The notes: generated by a model from the letters alone, not told the origin. Shown: positions 23,086 to 34,343, counted from the first letter of the stretch. The stretch is 64,000 bases of DNA from Gerris lacustris (GCA_951217055.1 OX578280.1:64055633-64119632); one strand, 5' to 3'. Translations and numbers: made by a program.

Positions 23086-23374
23086 GTGATTCTGCGTCAT
23101 TGAGCAAAAATCAACTATAATCCACTAATGTGATAGTTGTTGAAGGCGGGAATTAGGCAAATATTAGGAAAAGGAAGGAATTACAAATTCCTCGTAACGG
23201 GGCTCCCTTTTGATATATTTATCATGATAGTCCTCATATTTGAGCACGATAATGCCGGAAAATTGATTTTACCCAAGAAAGCTACATTTCAGTTTTATAA
23301 GTACATATTTACCTAAATGACTACAATTTTAAGATTCAGAGAATTTTTTTTATCGTTTATTTTACAGTTATGAG

Positions 23375-23535
23375 TGAGTTCTTTAGACTGTTACTCCTCT
23401 TATATAAAGACAGAAGGGAGTAACAATCTAAAGTAGCTGTACTGAATGTTCTTCTTTAGACTTTTACTCTCCTTATGAATACAGAAGTGTGATATTTCTT
23501 TGTCTTAGTAGTTATTTAGACAAAGGAATGAATAT
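23375..23535 (+). mobile_element. Family P MITE, truncated copy
   Basis: It shares CTTTAGACTGTTACTCC, GGGAGTAACAATCTAAAG, GAATGTTCTTCTTTAGAC and TTTGTCTTAGTAGTTATTTA with complete copies at 31280 and 43544, but both terminal GGCAC / GTACC ends are missing. Confidence 0.6.
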
Positions 23536-23539
23536 GATA

Positions 23540-24015
23540 TAATTGTATCCATTTATATTCGAGCCGGTTAAGTGTACGCATTCTAATTCTATTCGAAAAG
23601 CCGTCCGATCGAGTTGGAATTTGGCACTAATGCACCTCTCTGTATGACAATATTGTTGACAAATCTACTTAATATAATTTTAATATCGGCCGCCACTTTG
23701 AAGTTATCGATTTTTGAATGTTGAAACTTTGGCGGTTAATAAAGTATATATACGTTTTTGACGTATAGCATATCGTTTGAACCGGAAAATAATAAGGAAC
23801 AAATATGTAAAAACCCAATGAAATTTCATTAATTAGTTTAAAAGTTAAGAGCAATATAATTATTAATTACTGTGATACTTTTGTTAAACGTAAAATTATG
23901 TTTACATCTATCAAAATTCAAATAATTAAATTAATGAAATAAAATAATTTAAAATAATGTAGGTATATATTTTTTTTAAAAAAAGATAATAAATAAATCA
24001 GTTAGTTCAAAACGT
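23540..24015. other. No gene recognised
   Basis: 23560-23660 includes CGATCGAGTTGGAATTTGGCAC, the same kind of phrase seen in families A and K, so it may be a further decayed element of that type. The 61-codon minus frame at 23669 has no domain. Confidence 0.35.
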
Positions 24016-24017
24016 TC

Positions 24018-24103
24018 ACCTGTTCAAGTACTGACCACGTCCAATGCTGCTTCCTCCTGCTGCATTGCTGCAGGAGGAAAAGTTCCGAAGTACCCCGTAC
24101 CAG
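24018..24103 (-). repeat. 5S rRNA-like repeat, copy 1
   Basis: On minus, 24052-24022 reads AGCATTGGACGTGGTCAGTA then CTTG, close to the internal-promoter half of eukaryotic 5S rRNA. It is joined to a GCAGGAGGAAG / CTTCCTCCTGC inverted repeat and a TTCCGAAGTACCCCGTACC tail shared with 51031-51148. Best read as a 5S-derived SINE (SINE3 type) fragment. Confidence 0.5.
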
Positions 24104-24109
24104 ATTTTT

Positions 24110-24700
24110 TATTTTATTATAATCTAAGTTAAGTTATTATAATGGAATAGTTCTTAGTGATCTAAGTTAGTGTTATTAATTTAAGTTTATACATTGTAGA
24201 TTTAAATAGAAGAACTTCTTTTTACAATAACTTAAAATTATTATATAGAACAAAAATCTGTTAAGAACTACTACTAAAGACTAACCACTTCCCCAATGTT
24301 GGAAGTTTGATCTTACTAATGATATTAGCTTTGTAAAACTGACCCCACTATTAATACTGAGCTCCTCGCTTTTGTTTACCCGAGCTTTTCCTCAACTATA
24401 AGGAGTGGATGGAAATTCATCTCGGGTCGTTCACCTCTTCAATATGTCAAGAGGTCAAAACTTCTGTCTTTTTGATCAATTAGTAAATTACATTTTCCAT
24501 TATCGTCATTACTTATAATTGATTTCAATAAATTAATTATTTTCTTTGAACAAGACAGCTTATTTATTTCGAGACCATGGTATTTACCTTCTCGTATACG
24601 TGGTAAATGTGATGAGGGTGCACTGTGATGACACACACATCCATTGATTTTGATGGATTTACACGTTTCTGTATCCGTTGAAGATATATTATTGAAATGA
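24110..24700. other. No gene recognised
   Basis: AT-rich. 24641-24670 (TGATTTTGATGGATTTACAC) matches a line of family F and may be a scrap of it. Confidence 0.35.
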
Positions 24701-24749
24701 AACTTCTTAAGGGTTAAGTGAAACGAAATTGTATGAAACGAAGTTTGTG

Positions 24750-24893
24750 ATTCGAGACTCGTCTAAGTGAAAAGATTGTTTAAGGCTTAAATCGACAGTT
24801 GATTTACCTGTAAAAATCTTTCACTTGGTCGAGTCTCGATCTATCGACCTCTGATGCAGCAGGCATAAGTGCTAACCATTGCACCACGTGGGT
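24750..24893 (-). repeat. tRNA-derived SINE fragment with inverted tail
   Basis: On minus, 24886-24871 is TGGTGCAATGGTTAGC, a strong tRNA A-box. About 45 bases later comes a weak B-box (GATCGAGACTCG). The segment 24815-24838 (AATCTTTCACTTGGTCGAGT) is inverted at 24753-24777, forming a hairpin stem of about 24 bp. It could be a complete short SINE or a rearranged piece. Confidence 0.5.
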
Positions 24894-24899
24894 AAATGA

Positions 24900-25311
24900 T
24901 TTTTTAATACACAGAATTGGTATATAAGCGTAATATTATATACATTATAATAATATAATATAATATAAATGTTGCTTTCATGTTTTTTTCTTCAGTATAC
25001 GCAAAAAGGTTATAAAAATATTTTATTTTTCAATTAAATACCACATAATGTACATACCCGGGGTGGTCAAATACCGTAAACATACGTTAATTCTTCGTCC
25101 AGTCTGAGCACGGTAATTAATTCATTGCCGTACGCAAAAATACGGTAATCGAACGAAAAACGATTTCAAGAAAAATACGATTTATGGAACGTAGCAAGCC
25201 CGATTTCCTAACTGATTTATACTAACTTGGTCGCTCCCCCGTCTCAATAATTCTGGGAAGTTTAGCTAACCCGATGAAATGGCGAATCCCCTGTCCTAAT
25301 TTTCTTCTTTT
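24900..25311. other. No gene recognised
   Basis: A short ATAAT run lies near 24935-24965. 25070-25200 has an unusual density of ACGGTAA / TACGGTA words but no identifiable feature. Confidence 0.35.
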
Positions 25312-25892
25312 TACTTTCTCATATAAAGAGAAAGTATTGTGATGGCACGAAAATTCTATTTTGATATTTTGATGGATTTACACGTTTTGAGGTCCCCTGA
25401 GTCCAAAAAAGTGGTTTTTAAAAAATGTCTGTCTGTCGTCTGTGCAGACTCCTGGAGCCTAAACTACTGGACCGATTTTGTCGAAATTTGGCATACATGT
25501 TCAGAAAAATCATACCACAAAATCGAGAAATGAATTTTAGCTCTAAATTTAGGGTGCTACCCTCCAAAAACTCTGAAAAAACATGAAAAAAAATCATTTA
25601 TCGAAAACGGTTCCGACGATTTTGATTAAAAAATTCTAAAATGTAGTCCATTTGAATACGAATCCAACGATATAAGCCGTTTTCCCGGGAAAAATCTAGT
25701 TCCTGAGATATTAGTTTAAAACGCGGACGTTCGATTCCCCGCCCAGGAGAAGTTATTTTTATGATAAATTTTGATAAAATGTTCAATAATATTTAAATGT
25801 ACATTTGAAAACCAATAAATGGAAACACTGGGCTAAGTAATTATAAACTCGTATATGAGAAAGTTTGTCTGAGTTGTCTCGGACCGATTTTT
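25312..25892 (+). mobile_element. Family F element, most complete copy
   Basis: The 5' hairpin TACTTTCTC / GAGAAAGTA (25312-25336, 9-bp stem) is followed by GTATTGTGATGGCACGAAAA, a GTCTGTCTGTCGTCTGTGCA tract, TTTCCCGGGAAAAATCTAGT, GTTCGATTCCCCGCC (25730-25744, a B-box) and a 3' end GTTGTCTCGGACCGATTTTT. Other copies are at 22075-22646 and 48931-49480, with fragments at 14296, 18502, 59915 and 62222. The B-box suggests that a tRNA-derived piece became part of the family. An open frame at 25339-25533 is incidental. Confidence 0.75.
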
Positions 25893-26249
25893 TCTATTTA
25901 CATTTACTGTGATTTGCGTTACTGTTTGAGTTCAGTTGGCTTTTAACCTATTTGTTTTTCGTGTCAATTTTGTGTTCTCCATGGATTGCTATTCATGATT
26001 TTTATCTTGTAAGCAAGTACATAGTTTTGTGAAATAAATGTGACAGGGGTGAATCCTCCTGCCCTCCTACTTCAAAAGAATAATTATTGTCGCATGGTGA
26101 GCTACCTATATCCCCCGTTTTTTTAATGTGGCAAAATGTTTTGATTTTTTACATGAATTTAAGTATCATTTAAGCAAAAGTTAAAGAGCGCAGACGGTTC
26201 ATATTAAGATGGTGCCATCAGCGGGTTACTTTCGATAAACTATAAAAGT

Positions 26250-26625
26250 TTCAAACTAATCAGATAAGTACTTTTGAAGCTAAAGGTGTAAATTAATGTA
26301 TGTATTAAGTAATTAGGTGTATGGATGTTTGTGCGCATGAGGAGGAGAAACAAATGAGCGTAGAAGGTTGAAACTTATATGGGACCAACAATGAGTTCAT
26401 TATGACATACCATTAAAATTTCATCAAAATCGGGCGTGCCGTTTTTAAGATATGTTGGTTCGCAAAATTTGAGCGACAGGCCGACAGACAGACACGGAAC
26501 CAAAAATGATCCCTGATGTCTGAAACGTATTTCTGTCTTGGAATTTTGTGAAATCGGAGACCTAAAAATGTTTAGTTCTTCAGAACGATCACATAGCTTC
26601 CGTTACCTTCGGTAAGCTCAGAAGC
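26250..26625 (+). mobile_element. Family K repeat, copy 1
   Basis: It shares GATAAGTACTTTTGAAGCTA, GGTTGAAACTTATATGGGAC, TTTTAAGATATGTTGGTTCG, a GACAGACAGACA tract and a final AGCTTCCGTTACC...GGTAAGCT hairpin with 60238-60612. Non-coding, built like families A and F. Confidence 0.65.
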
Positions 26626-26629
26626 ATAA

Positions 26630-27595
26630 TGCTTATGCACCTGAAATTCGCGTCATGATTGCACCGGAAAACCAACTGTTTATGACGAATCTACCTGCGG
26701 AAGCCTATGCACCAATTAATTTTACGAAATGTTTAGTTAGGGTATAAATTAATTAAATATTATGATACTTTGAAATATGTATTCATGATTATATTTTACT
26801 CATACATGAGAAATTTTTATATACGAGTACATGTATAAAACAGTAATAGTGAGACTTGTTTGGTTTTTTTATACTGAGATAGTATAGAAAGTGAAAGGGT
26901 GCTTTTTTTGTTGCTAGAATAAGAAAGGAGAAAAAGTAACTCACTGCTATAGTAACAACTCTGCCAGTATATTTATTTAGGAAAGGATTTCCCTGAAGAC
27001 ACTCTAGGACAAAAATGGGGGGTGGTCGGAGAAGGCTTACCTTATTTCTACTTCCTGTTGAAACAATGGATCCTTTACTCCTGAGATGGAAAATAATAAA
27101 ATTAAAAGAGTAAGGGTCAGAACCATTGGTGGTCTAAAAAAAGAACAATTGCTAAATCTGGACTCAAATTACTGTAATTTTTGCCTTACATTGTTGGTTA
27201 TGCGTAAGAATAAAGAAAATCATTATTAGTTCTAGCGAGATATCGCGGATACAAATGGTTTCTGATAAGTTGATAAGCCCTTAGTTGATATGCCGAAAGG
27301 AGGGTAAAAATGGGCGTGGCTTCGTTTCTATTCTTAATATCTTGTTATATTTAGGAAGGTTTACATTTTTACGATCTCAAACTAAAAATGTAACTTTTTG
27401 TTTATCTTTCTTTCTTTCTCCCAACCGTTTTATAGGGTAAATTTCTTTTATCCAATTCCAATTTTTATTTGTTTTTAATATTGAATCTCTTATATCTGCT
27501 ATTAAAAGTGCTTAAAATTATTGTTATTTATTAAAATAATAAATAAAAACTGTGCAATGGACGAAAATGTGTATTTTCTTCCTACTAGAGATTAA
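26630..27595. other. No gene recognised
   Basis: AT-rich with no clear repeat or coding signal. Confidence 0.4.
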
Positions 27596-27780
27596 ATATT
27601 GTATGTACCTCGTGGGTATAGTGCCATTATTCCCCTCGCCATAATTATCTCCCTCGGCTGCGCCTAGGGAGCTAATTAGAGTTATTCCCTCGGCTGCGCC
27701 TCGGGAATTAAAGAGTCTAATTTCCTCGGCTTCGCCTCGGGATTTTGGGACCATGGTTCGCCTCAAGAACCAACTTTTTC
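27596..27780. repeat. Family Q repeat with CCTCGGCTGCGCCTCGGG units
   Basis: Three to four ~40-bp spaced palindromic words of the form CCTCGGCTGCGCCTCGGGA (27655, 27690, 27725). A related inverted arrangement is at 62325-62450. Non-coding; a 80-codon minus frame merely spans the units. Confidence 0.6.
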
Positions 27781-27865
27781 GTTCAGAGAATAATGGCTTA
27801 CTTTACTCCCTACTATTAATTTCCAAGTAAGCATAGTGTAGAGTTGGATATATTCAATGAAAAAA

Positions 27866-28625
27866 TACGTAGGGTGTCGCGGGACACCCAGGAACGAAGT
27901 TCCTTACATTTTTCATTAAATATAAGTTATAAAATCACACTGCTAAGTACGTATACATTGCTAACTACTTATACATGGCGGAGTTAGAAAAGAGACAAAA
28001 TTAAAAGTAACGAACTGTTTGTACCTGGCAGAGTTAAGGCAAAATTAAAAGAAAATCATTATTTGTATAATTAGAGCAAGCGTCTTTACTATAAGTATAT
28101 TAAATATAAGAAAAAATTTGATCATGATGAGTTTATAGTGAAAGAGTGTTTGTTAAAGGAGTTTGGATTGAAATAGGACTGTTTTCTACCAACCCGGCCA
28201 ATTAATTTAAAATATTTAAAAATATATCTCTTCCCTACTATACAGCTTCTGCTTGTATCAAGGTGAAATTTTACATGATTATATTTTATTTATTTACAAA
28301 ACAAAGTGACATTTTTGACGTATATAACAATAATATTCAAAACAAGTCAAGTAACAGGCTTCCTTAATAACACTTTTTCCCGTCTTTTAAAGCTTACGTT
28401 TACGCGAGCGTTGCGTGTGAACGCTTGGGCGGTTAACGTTTTCGGACGAACTCAGCCTGGGCATTGGTAAAATGGACATGTGTACCAAATTTCATCTAAC
28501 TCGGTGAGCTTTTACTCAAGTTATTGTCATCTGAAGATTTCGTGACGGATTTTGCGTGACGGTGATTTTGGTCGTTTTTTTCGGATTCACCGGGCTCCAG
28601 AATGTGCCATAAGGAACTTCGTTCC
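27866..28625 (-). mobile_element. Family C element, full copy
   Basis: Reverse orientation of 8818-9599. It begins on plus with GGGTGTCGCGGGACACCC, then GGAACGAAGTTCCTTA, and ends AAGGAACTTCGTTCC (28611-28625). Same interior order including the CG-rich GCGAGCGTTGCG block. Confidence 0.75.
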
Positions 28626-28639
28626 AAAAAGTTCCAAAA

Positions 28640-29034
28640 GAATGTCCTCCCCTCCACTTACCCGTAACGACTGGTCCTAAAAATATGAAGAACATATGCT
28701 ATATACATCTCTGTGGGCCAATAATATTTCCTGGAGTTCATTTAAAAAAGTCAAATTCTAGAAAACTTGGGTATTTTCCATTGAGACTTAAAATTTGTAT
28801 TTTTTTTTTTTAATTTTTGAGGGGTTATCATTTTAAAGGTATTGGAAGTAGATCAAAAATATATATCGAGTTTTTAAAATGGTGGCAATTATACCCCCCA
28901 AAATAACAAAAATATGCCATAATGAAAATATGCGTACTACCTTGCTCCTCCAATGTTCAACTTTATGTATATTTTCCATTAGGATAAAAAACAATGTTTG
29001 AAATATGAATTTTATGACCCTTTTATTAATCCCT
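28640..29034. other. Decayed family I-like sequence
   Basis: 28810-28960 has GAGGGGTTATCATTTTAAAGG and AAAATGGTGGCAATTATACC, similar in wording to family I. The 88-codon minus frame at 28833 overlaps this and the next element and is not a gene. Confidence 0.35.
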
Positions 29035-29290
29035 TTTAGTCCAGGAGAGAGCGTGCAAAAAAGTGTGTGACTAACATCAAGCTGGAATTTTGTATACAAG
29101 TCAATCTTTTAGCGCCTTTCAAGAATATGTGGTCGGCTAAGTTCGTCTGTGGGACATAGCTTGGCAGTAGGCGTTTGAAAAAAACAAACCGGTGGAGAGC
29201 GGCCATGTCTCACCAATTATGGTGGACAATGTGATTTTCATGTTCCTGAGTACAGAATTAGTTATTAGACCGAAAATCAAGTTGATGTTG
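29035..29290 (+). mobile_element. Family E half element
   Basis: It matches one arm of the foldback at 10222-10452 (TTAGTCCAGGAGAGAGCGTG to GAATTAGTTATTAGACCG). The second arm is absent. Confidence 0.7.
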
Positions 29291-29893
29291 CAAAAACTTT
29301 TAATTTAAAACCTTAATGGTGATCTCATTGAGTAGGCCAGTAAAGTGGCTGGATAATAACCCCGTCCTGTAATGACCTAGGCTGTTGAACCACTAAAACC
29401 AAAAACAAAATTTGATGTAATAACAAATATAACTTCTGTTTTAGCACGAGTTTGAAACTGTTATGTAATATAATTTTCTTGAAGTTATTTTTGAATGTGG
29501 TTACCTAAATATAGCTTACACGTATATAAAGCAATATGGAGTCCTTCTCTATTTCGTTATTCCATTCAAAGGAAAATGTCATTGAGAGAAACTAATATAT
29601 GAACTTGTTATCCTTCCTACCCAGCCAACATTACGGATCTGCCTCCAAATATCTTCACGAATAACTTTCCATATCATCCTTTTTATCTGTATAAGCAAAT
29701 AAGCATAAATAGCTCGATCTATTGTTAGATCGAATCTCTAACTTTGAATTACGAATATACTTTGGTAAAATGGAATTATTAGTGAAATATGTAATATATC
29801 TTAATAAAGTGCGGTATTAAAAGATGCGATGTTGGATTAAAACCAGTTCCAGCTTTGTCTGAATTAATTATTATCGGAGGCACGGCTTTTTTT
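29291..29893. other. No gene recognised
   Basis: No repeat or coding signal identified. Confidence 0.4.
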
Positions 29894-30838
29894 AAGGTTT
29901 CGTTGGTAAAACCAAAAAAAGAAACCCTTATAGTTTCGTTCCTGTGTCTGTCTGTCTATCACTCTGTACGGTTCCAATAACTTTTAAATCAAAAGAGATA
30001 AAAACATGAAACTTTCCAGTATTAAAGATCGTTTTGACGCGCACACAGGAAAAATATAGAGAACTCTAAATTATACGCCGTTCAAATTCAAAATGGCGTC
30101 ACGCAGATTTTTTTTTTTTCAAATTTTGAATGGGATATCAAATGAAAGGTATTGACGAGTAGATTACAAAAATATGTAACACTTGTGGATAGTGTTTAAT
30201 TTTCCACGCCATTTTGTCAAAAAACTACATTTCTGCTGTTACTAAAAATATGAAAAAAATATGCAAAATGTGCGGTCTGCTTGGCCAAAGAAAAAATAAG
30301 AATAGCAATGTGATCTGATGAAATGGGAATCCAAAATGGCGGCTAATTCCTGTCACGGGGAAACAAATATTTTTTTAAAAATTTTGAGTGGGGAATCAAG
30401 TGAAAGGCATTGAAGAGCAGATTAAAAAAATATATAACACTTGTGGATAGTGTTTAATTTTCCGAGCCATTTTTTCAAAAAACATCATAATTTTGCAAGC
30501 CCCCCCCCCCCCACCCCTAAAATTTTATTTCTGTCTTACTAAAGAAATATGCAAAATGTGCGGTCTGCTTGGCCATAGAAAAAATAAGAATAGCAATTTG
30601 ATTTGATTAACTGGGAATCCAAAATGGCTGCTAATTCCTGTCACGGGGAAACAAATATTTTTTAAAAAATTTTGAGTGGGGTATCAAATGAAATGTATTG
30701 AAGAGTAGATTACAAAAATATATAACACTTGTGGAACATGTTTAATTTTTCATGCAATTTTCTCAAAAAAATTAAAAAATTGCGTCCCCCCCCCCCTCCT
30801 TATACTAATTTTATGTTCGCCATACCGACGAAACCCTT
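29894..30838 (+). mobile_element. Family I element (Helentron-like) with internal ~300-bp repeats
   Basis: The 5' end AAGGTTTCGTTGGTAAAACC folds with GAAACCC, then CCTGTGTCTGTCTGTC. The 3' end ACCGACGAAACCC is the inverse of GGTTTCGTTGG. Three internal direct repeats share GTGTTTAATTTTCC, AATGTGCGGTCTGCTTGG and CCTGTCACGGGGAAACAAAT, each with a C-rich tract. The design is that of family A but the sequence differs. Non-coding. Confidence 0.65.
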
Positions 30839-31059
30839 TTTTCGTGAGACTCCATGCCTAACCAATTTATTTAGTCTAATTTGACTGGGCTAGAATTAGC
30901 ATCTTGAATATAAATTTTAGATCAGAATAAAATTTCTACTAAAAGTTAAATACTCCTGATAATAATTATACTGAAGATAATAAACTGGGCTTAATTTAAT
31001 GGATTTACGTTTTTACCTGCAAAATCATGAAGGTACTACCCAATTACCCTTTACCTCTC

Positions 31060-31272
31060 TGGCCTAATTAACAGTTAATAAGGTTAAACACTTAGGCCTC
31101 GTTGTAGATAGAAAACTAACGTTTAAGTTCCATATTAAAAAGCACAGAGTCAAAGTACTTACGAGATCTGAACTTTCTACGCATGATTCAGTCATACAGT
31201 TGGAGAGCAAAGCGATAAACATTATTGGGACTTTACAATCAACTTGATTTACTACGGCTGTGAGATATACGA
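31060..31272 (+). pseudogene. Non-LTR retrotransposon RT fragment, 5' piece
   Basis: The translation contains VKHLGLVVDRKLTFKFHIKK followed by ...YGCEIYDSV, as in the RT C-terminal region of Jockey / I-clade elements. It is broken by stops and then by the family P insertion at 31280. The frame resumes after 31526. Confidence 0.7.
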
Positions 31273-31279
31273 CTCGGTT

Positions 31280-31518
31280 GGCACATCTTTAGATTATTAC
31301 TCCCCTTATAAAAAAAAAAAAAAACTGAGGGGAGTAACAATCTAAAGAAGGTGTACTGAATGTTCTTCTTTAGACTGTTACTCCCCCTATAAAATCAGAA
31401 GTGTGATATTCCTTTGTCCCAAAGTACATTGGATTAACCATCCCTTTGTCTTAATGCGGCTATTTAGTTAGTCTTTTATATTAAAAAAAATTGGGGAGTA
31501 ACAATATAAAGAAGTACC
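31280..31518 (+). mobile_element. Family P MITE (hAT-like), inserted in the LINE
   Basis: It starts GGCACATCTTTAGATTATTA and ends TAAAGAAGTACC (inverse GGTACTTCTTTA). It is flanked by ACTCGGTT (31272-31279) and CCTCGGTT (31519-31526), an 8-bp target duplication with one change. It contains palindromic TTACTCCCC / GGGGAGTAAC segments. No coding capacity. The LINE reading continues across it. Confidence 0.8.
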
Positions 31519-31526
31519 CCTCGGTT

Positions 31527-31900
31527 AATATATACGACCCTGTACATAACTCAGCTCTACGTAAAATGACTAGTTTATTCAAAACCAGCCCTGTTGACAT
31601 CATCTAGGTAAGAAGTAACGTGCCAACACTTTTGCTTTAGAATAAATTTTATACTGCTTCGGTTTTGGTTTAGGCTCTGGCGGACAGGAAAATTTCTTCG
31701 GCCCAATCATTTCAAAATCAAATATTCATTTCCTTTTATAACCGTAACGCCCACCTTCCCAGACCAGCTAGCCTCCGATTCAAACTGCTGATCTCTTTAT
31801 TTGGACTATCAGACCTAACAATATTAACCCTTTGTATCTCTACGAAAAGCCACCCTGGATTATGAACAAACTACTAGAACTGCTATTTTCTATATCACCT
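31527..31900 (+). pseudogene. Non-LTR retrotransposon RT fragment, 3' piece
   Basis: It continues the 31060 fragment: DPVHNSALRKMTSLFKTSPV matches the conserved region after the RT domain (LDPVHNSALRxxTGAFRTSP type). Downstream frames read ADRKISSAQSFQNQIF with stops. It is dead and lacks a start. The host LINE was older than the MITE. Confidence 0.75.
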
Positions 31901-32018
31901 GCTTCGTTTACTTTTTGTTCGGCTATGGTCGTAACAAGTATTCTGTTAACTTCTTTATGGGCTTTTTCCTAAAAATAATTAATTATACACAAATATGATT
32001 GCATTTACTCTTTTTTTT

Positions 32019-32752
32019 TAGGGTCCGTAGGCAAAACCAAGAACCCTTATATTTTCCTGCGAGTGTCTGTCCGTCCGTCCTGTCGCATGCTCTCATGGCT
32101 ACACCTTTCGTCCGATCACTTTGAAATTTGGCATGTAAGTGTCTTGAACCTACCCACATATTTTAAAAATATTGCGACTTATAAAATATTTTTCAAAAAA
32201 ATTAGGGTAAAAAAACTTAAGGGTTAAAAATGTTACATTTTTTTTCGACACCTTGTGGGGTATCATATGAAAGGGTACGTCGAGCTGATTACAAAAATAT
32301 ATAATTCTTTGGTTATAACGTTGATAGGGCGAGCGTAGGCGAGTTTGAAGAGGGTGTGAAACGTGCCCCCCCCCCCCCCCCTCTATCTCAATTATGTGAA
32401 GTGCAAAAAATCTGAAAAAAATTCCTGAACATTCTTCGACCAAAAGTAAAGATACCACTTTTTGGTAATTTCGAAAAAAATATTATTATTTTTTTTTTTT
32501 TTTGACAAAATACGCTTTTTTTATAATTATGGTCTTTTCGATGTATTTATTATATGGTTGTAGTCCGGTTCAGTGGCAAAAAAATACTTTATCGGAAGTT
32601 TGTTTATGTGTTTTGAGAATATTAGACACATAGGATAGTTCAAAGTAAGCTTTTTAGCATTTTAAAAAACACCATCAATATGGTACTACTTAAACTATAC
32701 ATAGTGTGGCCAACGGACCCTCGCTGTGTGCTGACCAGCACACACTTGACCT
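32019..32752 (+). mobile_element. Family A element, complete copy
   Basis: Same order as 20326-21027: TAGGGTCCGTAGGCAAAACC, the TCTGTCCGTCCGTCC tract, a poly-C tract near 32367-32383, GGCCAACGGACCCT (32708-32721), the hairpin GTGTGCTGACCAGCACAC (32726-32743) and CTTGACCT. The 102-codon minus frame at 32150 is incidental; the same stretch is not open in other copies. Confidence 0.8.
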
Positions 32753-33498
32753 GTTTTTTTTTTTATTGAAGTTCCTTATGGCACGTTAAAGCGTCTGGAG
32801 CCCGTGAGTGAATCCGAAGAAAACGACCGCCACAAAACCAACCGTTACAAAATCTACCGTCACAAAACCGACCGTCTCAAAATCGACCGATGACGATAAC
32901 TTAAGTAATAGATAACCGATTTAGTTGAAATTTGGTACACATGTTCATTTTACCAATGCCCAGGACGAGTTATTTGGACAACCATCCAACCAAGCGTTTA
33001 CGCGCAACGCTCGCGTAAACGTAAACTTAAAATTTAAAATTGGAATTTTAGGACTGGAAAATTTTTTTAATTCATCCATTCAATGGGACAAACAAATTTT
33101 GTAAATAAATGTTTTTAGTAAAACCAACACCGACATTGCTATGAAGTTTTAAAGATCGCTAAATTTATATTAAAGTGGACCTAAACGTTTAAAATAGAAA
33201 AAACAACGTTTCTACTGATATCTTACGTTCTAACGAAACGATTTTAATAAAACTTCATACACATCATCTAAAGTACAATTGAAACAGGCATGTAAAAATT
33301 TCAACCTTATAAAGCAAATGTTTTTGTGTGATGAAGTGATATATTTTATAATATTTTAAATTGTAGGCTAGGTAGGTAGGGAACAGGACTGTACTACAAC
33401 CATCCTCTTTAACTATATAATCATTATGATTAACTTTTTTCTCATTATTCAATACATATTTATTGCAAAACGCTCGCTTGAATGACAAAAAAATTATT

Positions 33499-33972
33499 TT
33501 TTCCGTGGTAGGCTGTGAAATAGTAACTTTAGAGCCTAAAAAAACAAAGCTAAAATCCATTTTTTCATTACGTGGACTTAAAAAATCTTTTCATTACTCC
33601 TAGCTGTAAAGAAAAAATCTTTTACTTCCTAGGACGTAAAAAATTCGAGCTGGTAATTATCAAAACTTCCGTTCAAAAGTCCGATCAAAACTTCCGTAGC
33701 GCTGCAATCTTTGCAGAAATGCTTCTTAGTACGATTAAAATCCGCTAGATGTCAATGCGTTTTGTTTATCTTTTCTTATAGTGTAACCTCTTTTTAAGGT
33801 TTCTTTTTTTAAGTTTTAAGTATGTACTAATATTTGTTATTATCATATATTGATTATTGATTAATATTTAATGTTTTTTCATTGTCTACCACGGAAAAAA
33901 TAGCATATGCTACACGACTGTGAAGTGTTTTTTCTTTAAAAACTCACTTCACAGCCTAGTAACATAATATAC
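33499..33972 (+). mobile_element. Family B MITE, copy 2, nested in family C
   Basis: It begins TTCCGTGGTAGGCTGTGAAA and ends CACTTCACAGCCTAGTAACA plus TAATATA. It is the reverse complement in order of 4013-4540 and lacks the 64-bp hairpin. Its site matches uninterrupted family C (AATAATGATTTTCTTTTAAT at 9399). Confidence 0.75.
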
Positions 33973-34343
33973 TATTCTTTTAATTTTGTCTTAACTCCGT
34001 TAAGTACAAATAGTTTGTTACTTTTAATTTTGTCTCTTTTCTTACTCCGCCAAGTCTAAGTAGTTAGCATTGTATACTTAGCAGTCTGATTTTATAATTT
34101 ATATTTAACATAATGAAGGGTGTGTATCACTTGTTAAAAGAAATATTAACACTGTACTATTATAAAATATAAGTTTATTTGTCTTGACCACAATATTTAA
34201 ATTTAATTCTAAATCAGACCGGTTTCAGCCTCTAAAATACTAAAATATAACAGGTATATAGAGTATGAAGGCTATCTGCAGTGCCTTATATTATAGACTA
34301 TTTTATTCAGTCTATAAATATAAGGTACTGAAGATAGCCGTCA
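33973..34343. repeat. Inverted duplication, left arm and hinge
   Basis: 33973-34265 is inverted at 35546-35838 with one mismatch noticed in 293 bp. 34266-34299 is inverted at 34309-34343, so the original hinge is the ten or so bases at 34300-34308. The right arm was later split by the Helitron at 34344-35545. The outer 138 bp of each arm is family C sequence. Confidence 0.85.

Noticed and set aside
32150..32458. 102-codon minus frame in family A
   Set aside because: The same region in other family A copies is not open, and most of it is the poly-C tract and its flanks.
33264..33560. 98-codon minus frame
   Set aside because: It crosses the junction between family C and the nested family B element, so it is a chance fusion.
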